The notes under the pieces were generated by a model, which did no database searches, was not told the origin of the DNA, and worked only from the letters and a program-made list of their open reading frames with translations. From positions 162,423-226,422 of the forward strand of contig DF237031.1 of the NCBI GenBank assembly GCA_000708835.1: a DNA stretch of 64,000 bases, given 5' to 3'. Of the stretch, positions 1 to 10,700 are shown one piece after another (position 1 is the stretch's first letter; each line of letters opens with the position of its first letter). This DNA is from Klebsormidium nitens. Its lineage: Eukaryota > Streptophyta > Klebsormidiophyceae > Klebsormidiales > Klebsormidiaceae. Made by a program: the position numbers and the translations under genes.

Positions 1-3000
1 AAAGGCTGAATCAAAGCCCAGACGCTAGCAATCGAGTTGACAACGACTAAGAGTATGCAAATACAGGAATTGCAGAGGCACCGTGCAATCAAGCAGCCTG
101 CCACCTCGAAACGTGGGTTGGTCTATCAACGGTCTAGCCTTTTTTATATATATATACTTCTTTAAAAAAAAAGGCCGCAGCGGTGAAGCCATGGACGCGG
201 CTCTTCAACATGGGTGTGCGTTACAGGTAGAACTAAAAGCGCGGTATCCTGGGCGACTCGCTTCCCAACAACCTGATAACCTCAGGTGAACGAACGCCGG
301 AGCTTCAAACAGAAACTCCGAATTCAATGTACATACTGCCTGGGGGACAACGGGACAGGGGCGGAATGCACGGCGGAAGAGTTGCGAGAGTTTACCCGCA
401 TTTGGAAGCTTCTCGAAGTAGTGTTCTTCTCGAAGTTTTTCTCCGTTGAAGAACTGATCAGCTCGATTCTCGGCGCCGAAGTTTGATTTAAGGGAAATCA
501 AGGGCCCGGTTCGGTGTCAGACAACGACTCCCTTGAATCAAAGAGCCAGCGTTGGGCTTGTCATCTTGGTCACTGCTCACGTAAGTTGGCTTCATCTTTG
601 AGTCAATCAAGAGCTCGTAGAATGTAAAGCGCTCCGAATCGTCCTCATTCTGTCACTTTCTGAAAGGCGTCGAGAGATTCAAAAAGATCCAGTATGAATC
701 AGGATCCTTGTCCTTGCTTCGTGAAGCGCAGATTGGGTCAAAAGTTTGTTTGTCCTGAGTAACTCTCCAGCCGTCATCGGCGGCTTTCGTGGTCCACAAG
801 CGCACCGCCAGGGAGGCTGACATCGAAACTTCGCCGACGCAAGAGAAGCAGAAACAGTGTCCTTTAAAAGTGAGTGCTCAGCGGTTTGATTGTCAATCTT
901 GTCAATGTATTAATGCCTGTTAGGTCCTCGGTTGCCTCAAACACGGTTAAAGCTTCAGCGGAGTTGCTTGAACACCGAAAGGAGGAAACCACAGTTAATC
1001 AAGCCTCGTTATAGTGGTTTAGTGGCCCTTCCATCAGATGGGACTGGTTGCGTGCTGTTCAGCACCCGTTAGCCAGGTCCGGTAATAGGGGGGAAACCAA
1101 AGTTGACCTGGGGAGGAAGAAAGAAGAGAGCACCTCAGACTCTTTCCCGGGTGAGCAGATCACATTGCCTCGCTCTTATCCACAGATTAAACGACTTTTG
1201 CATTGCTTGAAAGAAAAGAAGGCAAACTTTCTGAGAACGACCGAATGTTAGCAAAGATAGGAAATCCGAGGCTTCTAAGGAAGGTCCCTCACGTTGAGTA
1301 ACAAAATCTCGGGCCGGCAGTCTGTTGCTTGAACAAACGACACGCAAACAAATAATGGAAAAAAAAGAAGGTGGCACCAGGTTCAACAACAGGCTTCGAC
1401 TTGATCAAAAGTTCTTTGATCAAAAACTAATTCAAACTTTCATCCACAAAAGCGAGGAACACAGCTCTGAGAGTGATTCTTTGAACAAAACTGTCATTGA
1501 ATATCTGGCAAGGAAAGATTAAGAGAGTACCAGATGCGTCTTTCTGCCTGCAGCCATGGCGTCTAAAGAAAGGCTGCCAGAAGAAAACGTCAAACAAGCC
1601 ACTGGAACTAAGCACGAGGAGAGAAAGCTCAGGAGCAGGCCGAAACTCAGGGGTCTGAAAACTTTGACGTCATCATATGCCATAGATTGTCAATTGTGAC
1701 GCAACCCAACACCAAACTACGTCCCTAAAGCCAAAGTACAAGCAGAAACCCGTTTCTAAGTGACTTCAAGCTGGCTTTCTGCTAGCGAACCCGCCTTCGC
1801 TCAAAGGGATATGACTAGTCAATATCAGACCAACACTAAATTAACATTAAGGGCTACAGCTAACCCTGGGTAGAAGCTAGGGACTCACGCCTTCCTCACA
1901 AGCGCGGAACGCATGCTCCAACTGCCAGCGACTAGGCCATTAGGAAAGCTGTTTCCCCGACCAAAGCGAAGGATAGAGGCAAGTTGTGGGACTGACATTC
2001 ACTTGCCAGAGTCTGAGGTGCTCACCTAGCCTTTGATCAGATGCAACGTCTTTGACCAGGAACCGCCATATGCAAAGGCACCATATTTATGAAGCGCCCT
2101 GGTTGTTGAGGTTTGGCTCCTCAGCGATATCGTGCGCTGGCTGTAGAAAGTGCCACTAAAGAGCAGGATAAAGAAACACACGAGCGCAGTATAGCAAAGC
2201 TCACGGGTCAAAATGGTGAGAGGTTTGCGCTGTTGTTCCTTAAGTTAGCAGCCAAGTAGTGCTGCATTCTGCTGCGCTCTTTTGCTGAGCTAGCTTCTGA
2301 GCGGGCGCGCGATTTGCGTTGAAAAGCGCCGGTGGCGGCCCCCGCGGCCGCCCCGAGCCAGGGGAGGGGTTCGCGAGAGGTTTAAGAGAAAAAAAAGATG
2401 TGTGAATATTCCGGGTGGAGCTTGCATGGACGGTCGGAATCTTTCCTTGTGAGTCTGCAAGCTACATCGACGGCTAAAATAGGTTTGACACCCAGTAGAA
2501 ACTAGGTGTGGGAAACTTGTTGCCCCTGAATCAGGGGGGTTCCCGGTTCAATTGAAGGTTCTTCACTCACTGAGTCACTGAAATTTCCTTCAGAAATTTT
2601 CCTATGCCAAATGGCTTATGGCCGTCTTCAGGCATCCAACACATTGCATTGTATGTAGCTCAGATAGCTGTGAAAGTTTAGCCAGAAAGAAGAGCCACCA
2701 AGGATCTAGGACGAAAGAACAGCTGGGGACGGGGCAAAAAGAAGAAGAAAGAAGTAGAAGCAGGATGATACAACAGAGTTCTCTTGACTAAGCTTCGGAG
2801 AAAGCCTGGGGTTATTGAGTTGGTCTGAAATCTCCAGTTGAAGGTGAGATGCTCATTAGCAATATTCTGTTCCCGGGTTGAGGCTGTCCTGTTGTCGCCC
2901 ATTTTCGTCATTGTTTCAAGCACACACGGAGGGTAAGCTTTTTGCAGGCAAAAGTGCGATACTGCAATGGGGGTCTGGGGGGTGCGCTTTAAGCTTGTAG

Positions 3001-4379
3001 GCATTCAAACACCAATCTATAGCGCCAGACGAGGGACAAAGATCCCGCCAACAAGGACGGACACTTGAAGTTAGAAGTTAGAGAGATTCCAAGTATCAAA
3101 AAGGCAAAAGGGACAGCCCGCACCTCTCCCTTCGATAAAGCCTTCAAGCATCTTGAGCATGTTGATCCGAAAATTTAGGGTATCCGCATTTTTCTTGCAA
3201 AGTTCACGTTATTCTCTGAGTTTGAGTGCGACATAGTGGTCAACTGATCTGCCAGGGTGCGCCCCAGTTTCACTTTCTAGTATACTTCTCCTTCCCATAG
3301 CGTTGCTCTTGGCTGAAGAAAAAAGTTTTTTTTTCTTCACTACTTGGGCGACCGCCCACGGCTTTGCTCTACGAATCGTGACAAGTCAGGAATAACACCG
3401 CTAGAATGTCTCAACTCGTTTGCACAAAGCAATTGCTCAAGCCAGGGCACTATCTGAAATTTACCCTGCCTTCTTAGCTAGAATTGTTGTTGTGAAGCTT
3501 CAGCTTTTCAAAGCTTCCATTGACTCATGAAAGCGTTCTCTGGTCCTGTCATTGAAGTCTCCTGTGTTTTTATGCTTTCAATGCCAGGGGGCAAAGATGT
3601 ACGTCCCTACTCACGCCGCGAAGCGCTGTCACATCAAAAGGCCATTTTGTCAAAAGCTTTACGTCTTCACACGTTGCTTTCTCATTTCCAGCCACCACCA
3701 GTGTTCGTTCAGCAATGTTTCTTCAGCTGCTAGGTATGAGAAGCGCCGACCTGTTGGGCTAAAGAAAAATGTTGATGCACGGCAACTTATGCAATGTCTT
3801 CTCGCAAGTAACTTACAAACAACACCTTCGGTTCCTATTCCTTGGCTATATGCACGCACAGTTACTACGCAGCCGAATAGCCCGCATGATGGCTGAAACA
3901 CTTTTGGTTTAGCACCTTATGAGCTTTCATTTTCTCATTGGGAGGTTTTTTCTATCACTTTCGAAAAGGCGCCTTAAGTGGGGCCTGTATTCTATTACCT
4001 CCAAAATAGGCTACGGCAATCTCGCTTCCCATTACTTTCCTAGGCACTTTGACTGGTCTGGCAATCGGCGATTTGCCGTTCTTATGTTGAAAGAGACCCA
4101 CAACATCTCCCCACTATCTCTCTACATATCTCGTTAGCCTCCCCTTCTGCGTGTGAAGCCCTTTGACTCCTTCTACCCAATGGTGATATTCTAATATCCA
4201 TATGCCACATTTTCCCCATCTGGGCAGCTTGCAGACGTTCCCTGGTCCACATATTGGTTGATCACGAAAGCCACAGAGTGTTGTAATCTGTCAAAAGAAC
4301 ACCATTCCAGGCAGCCTTTCTGGATTTATTTAGAAGCATGTAGACTGTCGGGCAAAGCTGATGCTGTCTACTCCTCTTT
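1..4379. other. Upstream region without a recognisable gene
   Basis: No open frame here shows a motif or splice-consistent exon chain that I recognise. The longest frames are about 110 codons and have no domain signature. The stretch holds a short AT microsatellite followed by an A-run near 140-172 and a GC-rich patch near 2320-2375. It probably contains spacer plus distal promoter of the SANT-bromodomain gene that follows on the plus strand. I cannot exclude a weakly conserved gene or a non-coding RNA. Confidence 0.5.
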
Positions 4380-4439
4380 ATGTCTTCCTCCTTCTACGGC
4401 AACGGTCCATACTCTGAACTTGCGCTGCCACTGATTCAT

Positions 4440-4483
4440 GTAAGTACCTTCTTTGAAAGCTTACCGAACTTCCGTGTCTGCAG
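4440..4483 (+). other. Possible 5'-UTR mini-intron of the SANT gene
   Basis: A strong donor (GTAAGT at 4440) is followed 44 nt later by a strong acceptor (TGTCTGCAG, ending at 4483). This lies about 280 nt upstream of the SANT gene start codon. A short frame opening at 4380 ends soon after the junction. It could be a very short 5'-UTR intron or chance. No other intron in the window is this short, which argues for caution. Confidence 0.25.
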
Positions 4484-4763
4484 GTTCGCTGTAGACGCGC
4501 CTCTGAATAAGGGTAGAGCGTATTTTAACCTTCCCAAGAGAGCACTTGACGTTCCTCCCTCAAGAACGCCTAAGCGGCAGATTGCCGACCATTCAAGCCT
4601 TTGGCAGAAGCCCCTCTTCTAGGTCGAGTTTGCCTCCTTTAGGTCGATTTCGTCGAGGTCTCTTGGAGAATCTTTATAGGCTTCGTGTCGAGTCGGATCG
4701 AATCCTTGGAGTCAGACGAACTTCGTTGGAAAAATTTGGGTAGAGCGCACGGGCGTCTCATGG

Positions 4764-7700
4764 ATGTTGCCTGGGGGGGGCATGGCTAAGGGCCTCCGCG
4801 AGTTACTGATGGAGCCGCCAGTTGTAAACGGACCCCCTGCCTGGACGCTGCAAGAGGAGCTTCTGCTGGCGCACGCTGTCATGCGCTATGGCACCGACGA
4901 CTGGAAGTTGGTTGCGCAGACGCTGGAGGGGAGGGCGCCGCTGCACGGGTTTGGAGGCCGGTTCTCCCCTGAGGTGAGGCTAATTCTGAAACATTTTCTG
5001 GGCTTGGGGTTTTCTCACGAACCGCGCGTTTTTCTTGAGACTAGTGGCGGAGATGCTGGAGAAGAGGGTGCTGCCAGGGAACGTCGGGGGCCGCTTTTTT
5101 CCGGAGGTGAGCCGGCATGACGGAAGCAAGGTACTAAGAAACCGTGCGGGTTTAAAGCCTACCAGTAATTGATTCCTTTGCGGTGGGTGTGGACAAACAA
5201 GATTTCAAAGTGACGGGGTCTGAAGCCTCAAACTCTATTCTTCAGCTATGCGAATCCCAGTTTGGGTTGCTGACTTTTTGTTCGGTACTGTTGCGGACGG
5301 ACAGGGAGATATAGCGGGGACTTTCTTTTTTCTCCTCGCGACAACCTCTTCGTTGACCCCGTTCTCCGAAGGCTAGTTGTTGACAGAACGTAGCCCAAAA
5401 AGTATTCAAGTGCTCACAACCGGAGCGCGTTCTTTTCACAGCTTTGCGAAGCCCAGTTCGGGATGCTTCACGCTCGACGCGGGGCTCTAGCGGTGGGGCC
5501 CGATGGCACAGCGGGCATCTCCCCATCCTCTGATGCACTATCATTCACATATTTGCGGTCTAAGATTAGTAAAGTCCGCAGTTCAATCGATAACTAGACT
5601 GCGATTTTCTTACAGCTTTGCGAAGCCCACTTCGGGCTGCTCCACGCTCGGTGCGGCGCTCTCGCGGCAGGGCCCGACGGCATAGCGGGGAGCATCTCGT
5701 CATATCTGAGGGCGCAGCGGTTGGCTGAGTTGCGAAATGGGCTGGCCGTGAGAGAAGACTCCATCAGGTGAGGGGCTCTGAGTTCTAACACATTGAGTGC
5801 TAAATCAGCGGGACGGATCCAAACCTTGCTTTTTGGGTTGGCAGTGTTCTGAAGAGATATTTTGTTGGGCTGGGAGCCTTTTGGCTTTGACTATTTTGGA
5901 AGTCTGAAAGACAGGTTGAGGACTTCTTGAAATTAAGACACTCGAACGAACGTGCTTTCAAGCTGCGTGCCTTCTGGACATTCAGTTTCTAAGTTTCTGA
6001 TGTTGCCCGACCCAGAGTTCTTGAAACATCACCAGTCTTGTCTGCGGACACCTGTCCAGAATCTGTAGCTCTCGATTATCGAGCAAGAAAACAAACGCAG
6101 AGAGTTCTGTCGAAGAGGGACACAAGCATATTGTGACGATCTGACGCCCTCCTTTTTGTGCAGCTTGCTCAAGGTCAAGATCCAGTCCCTCGAGAGCGCG
6201 CGCCTGACCCTCCGGTCCCAGCGACCCAAAGCTGACGTCATCCCCCATCACTTTTCTGCAAACTCGCTACCCCCGCAGCAGCCACTTCCGGAGGCAACAG
6301 CCCAAAGCCTTCCATTACACACAGACGGCAACGCTTCCGAGGGGGCGGCAACGGTTTGTCCCGCAGCCGAGGCGAACGGTTTCGAAACTGACACCTCTAG
6401 TTGGGGGGTAACGAGGCCGCCCCTTCCGAGTACCCCCCAAAACGGAAGCGACCAGTCCGCGCAATGGGGCGCGGGGATCCCTCTGGCTGGGCGACTTTTA
6501 GCGCCAACGCTGAGTCAGGAGATGGCCAGCTGGCTAGCGAGCGGCGCCGCCCCTCTGTTTGCGGACGACGGGACTGTAACGGCAACGTCCGAACACAGCA
6601 GAGAAGGGTCCGAAGCGTCCGATAACGTTCCGGGGGGGAGATCGCCGCCGGGCTTGAACCTCGACGTCGAGGAGCATTCCACAGCCGAAGCGGGCGCCGC
6701 TGACGTCATCGATGACGTGGCGGTGACGGCGGTGCGAGGAGTGGGGGCGGGAGAGAAGGGCGGCGTTGCTGCTGTCGTCAGCCCGACGGTCACGCCGACG
6801 TCGCTGCTCGAGGCGCACGCGGTGGAGGCTTTGCGGGAAGAAGGACAAGGGGAAAAGGGGACTGGCGATGAAGCTGTGCGGGTTGAGAACGAGAGGGGGA
6901 ACAAATTGGACGTGGAGAAAGTGGGCGAGAACGAGGGCGGGGAGGAAACAGGCAAAGCTGGGAACGAGGGTGGGGAGGAAAAGGACGTGTTGGCGACTGA
7001 GGAAGGCGAAAGGGTTGGGAAGGTAGAGAACGAGGAGGGGGAGCCGGGAGTGGCTTTGGGTGTTGAAGGTGGAAAAAACGACGGTGCGGTGTCTGGGGTT
7101 CCGGAGAAAGCAGAGAAAGAGGGGGAGGTTCCCGTTGCGAACTTCGAAGATTCGCGGGGGCAAGAGCCGGACGCTTTTGCAGTCCGATCGGAAGAGCACG
7201 GAACGGAAGGACGCACCGAAGAAGTCAAGGGAGGGGAGAGCGATTCGAAGCCCGAGAAAGCCGAGACGGAGGAGTTGGGAGAGAAGCCGGACGAACTTTC
7301 CGTCGAGAGGAGGAGAGACGGCGTGTTGGAAGGGTTAGTTGAGAAGCCGTCTTCTGTCAATGAAGAAGCACAACCGCGGCAAGGGCCGCGCTCTCCGTTG
7401 GAACGAGCGGAGCTTCCGGCGGAACAAACTGACGGTACAGCGGAGGTCTCGAAAGTAGCTGTAGAGGGGGCTGAACGGACGGGTGAAATAGCACGAGTGA
7501 CCGAAGAAACGGCAAAAGAGGCGCCGGAAGTGGCAGGCAATCCTTCGGTTACGGAAAAAGGACGAGAAGCAGGGGGGAGCGCTGTTGAGGACGGAAATGA
7601 AAACGGTAACGGACCGGGGGGCAAACCGGTGGCAGCCGCGCATGAACAGCCCCCTGCAGAAGCGTTTGACTTGGAACTGGAACTAGAACGAGAGGATTCG

Positions 7701-10700
7701 GAGGGCGCAGAAGGAACGTGGGAGGCCGCAGAGGAGCCGGCGCGGGCCGAGTCCCCTGACATCGAAGCGCGTTTGGAGCAGTGGCTCCGGTCAAAAATGG
7801 AGGAACGGGAACCGGAACCGGAACCGAAAGCGGAACCAGAACCGGAAGCGGAATCGGAACTCGACGTGCTGTTGGGAGACAAGTCCGCTAGTCAATCAAA
7901 CACAGAAGAGGGCGTGCAAGAGCGGCAAAAGGCCGGAGGGTCCGACATCAGGGACGCGGGAAAGGGGGAAACGGACCGGGGAAGAGCAGAGGGGTCTGAA
8001 AACGTCGATATTCCAATGTCGGCTTCGATTCTTGAGGAACTTAAAGCAGACACGCATGATGCGGATGCAATAAGAGAAGGGGCGGAAGGGGCCGGTCAAG
8101 TCGCTGAGCCGGCTGCTGAGTCTTTGGACGAAGAGCGCCCGACGACGTCCGGTGCTCGGGAGGAGCGTCCGAGAGCGTCCGACGAGCGGCCGATAGTGAA
8201 CAACGTGGCAGTGCCTGAGGAGCCACTCGCTGGGCTGGAAGATCGTCCGGGTGCTTCCGAGGAGCGTCCGAATGCTTTTAAAGAGCGTCCGGTCACTTCT
8301 GAGGAGCGTCCGGTTGTGGCCGAAGAATTTCCAGTGGCGTCTGAAGAGCGCCCGGTGTTGTCCGAAGAAGCACGTCCAGCGGCGTTCGAAGAGCGTCCGG
8401 TTGCGTTCGAAGGAGAACGTCCAACGGAGTCTGAAGAGCGCCCGTTGTTGTCCGGAGGAGAACGGCCAGCGGCATCTGCAGAGCGTCCGGTTGTGTCCAA
8501 AAGAGGATTCGTAGCGGCGTCCGAAGAGCGTCCGGTGTTGTCCGAAGCTGTTGAGGAAAAGGAGCTAACTCCAGTTGAGCATAAAGTCGAGACGGGTACT
8601 GTGCAACTGGAAGGCAGGGAGGGACTTGGGTTGGAGGAAAGGGATGCCAACTCTGGGGGGGGAGGATTAGGGGACGATACCGAGTTGGTTCAAGAAGAAG
8701 CTCGGGAGACGGGAGACGGAGAAGTTGTGGCAAGACCGGCGGAAGACTCCGCACAAGACACGGCTGATTTGTTGTTTGATGCGATTGGCGAAGAAGGGGC
8801 GGAGGCTACGAAGTCGGAGATCGGCGGTACTATCAAGCAGGTTGGGGGAACAGAGGGGGGCCGAGAAGCTGGAGGCTTGGTTGCCGGGCCGGAAGGAAGC
8901 AGTGCGTCGCTCGAAGATGCTGACGTCAGAGATGGAAATGATGCGGGTTTGTCTGCTGACGTGGCGGAAGACAGAGGCGGTTTGAGTGGGGACGATTTTG
9001 AAGATCCGTCCGAGGCGGTACGACGGGATACTGGGCAGGAACAGGTTCCGGAAAAGGGGGGGTTCCAGAAGAATGTTGACGAAGGCCTTAGTACCGGTGT
9101 TGAGGTTTCGGGAGGGCTGAGTGGGTTAGAGCTGCCAACGCAAGAGGAAAACCCGCCTTCGGAGTTGGTTTCTGAGACGAGATTACCAGAGCAGAGTACA
9201 ACTGGAATGACGGAGTTGGAAGCGGAGGGGTTGGAAACGAAGCGGAGAGATTCTAGCGCAGGCCCCGCAAGCGCCTCTCAAGAAGTTGAGCTGGGCCAAA
9301 TTAGGGGGCCGCAGGAGGTGGGGAAAATTGTAACGGCAGAGGCCCCGCCTCAGCCTTCTGGGGGGGTAGATCAAGGGGCACCGGCGACCCCCACGCTGCG
9401 ACTGGTGATGGAAGAAAGCCCGGGGAATGTGGGCAGCCATGACGCGGGTGCGTCTTTGGAAACCCAGAAACCAGACGCTCTTTCGGAGTTGGAGTTGAAC
9501 TCGGGAGCCGCCTTTCCCAAGCGGCTGTTCGACGCTCCGCCGCTTCCGCGGCGGGGGCTCGACCTGAACGCCGACGCCGTGGATGATGTCACAGGGCCGT
9601 TCGATGACGTCACGGGTGACGTCATGGGGTTGGGGAAGCCAGTGCTCGATCTGAACCAGGAACCGCAGGAGGCGGCGCTGCTGAAAGAGGGGGGCGCGCT
9701 TGGTGGGGAATTGCGTACTGGGGGGGAAGTTGCGGCTGCGAGCGAAGGGGGGGGAGATGGGGGTGCGGAGTCGGAACGGGGGGTGATGTACAGTGCGGAA
9801 AGCGCCCCCTCTGCTGTGGTTGATCAGTCGGTGGTACAGAGAGTGGTGGCTGACGGGTTTGTCACGGGGGGAGACGGAGAGGGAGAGGGGACGAGTCCGG
9901 TTGTAGGGTTGCGAGAATCGGAGGAGATAGCCGAAGAAGAAATGGGAAGAGGTAGAGCGGAAGTGGAAGGGGTAGAAGATGCGCAAAGAAGAGGAACTTC
10001 TGAGGCAAATGCAGTCGGAAAATCGGAGGAGAGGGCAGGAGTTCCAGAGGATAGTGCTGGGCAGAGTAGGGCGCGGGGGACGAGAGTTGGGGAGAAAGCG
10101 ACGGGGGTTCTGGAAGGCGCTCTTGATGTGAGCGCTTTAGTGGGGACGCCGAAGGAAGACGACATTGTAGGGGAGGACGAAGTAAAAAGGGAGGGGGCTT
10201 TGACGACGGCGGAAAGCTCGGGAAGCAAACGGAAGTTAGTGGGGGAAGCGGAGGTTGAGAATGCCAAGAGGGTGAGAACAGAAATTGCGGAGCCGGGGGT
10301 TGGGGTTGGGAGGAAGGAAGCGACGGCGCCGTTCGATCTGAACGCGCCCGTCGCTGACGTCAGCATTGACGCAGGGGATGAGGGGATCGCTTCCGTTGCT
10401 GACGTCAGCCTCGAGCCAGGGGGTGAGGAGACGGTCGGCGGAGGGGCGCCAGAAGGGGGTCTGGAAATGGGGGGGGTGATTGATATTCGGTCGACCTCCG
10501 AAGGGCCTACCGAGAGCGAATCGAAGGCGATAGCTGGAGCGAAGGGAAAGGTTTTGAAGGGGACGGCGCTCGCGCGAGCGGTGAAAGCGCAAAGGGCGGC
10601 GGAACGGAAAGCGGCTTTGGAGGCGGAACGGCAAGGTGGCGGGGAGGAAAACGAGGACGGGGAGAAAGTAGAGGAGGTTTCTGAATCGGGGGGCAAAAGC

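Noticed and set aside
6515-7882. 455-aa open frame antisense to exon 3 of the SANT gene, plus a 384-aa one at 9824-10978
   Set aside because: They are Ser/Pro-rich mirror translations of the Glu/Gly/Arg-rich sense frame. They arise from codon bias, have no recognisable domain, and lie wholly inside a strongly supported exon.
8125-8547. Regular 21-nt repeats considered as a CRISPR-like or minisatellite array
   Set aside because: There are no conserved repeats with unique spacers, the period is a multiple of three, and the frame is open throughout. It is a coding peptide repeat in a eukaryotic gene.
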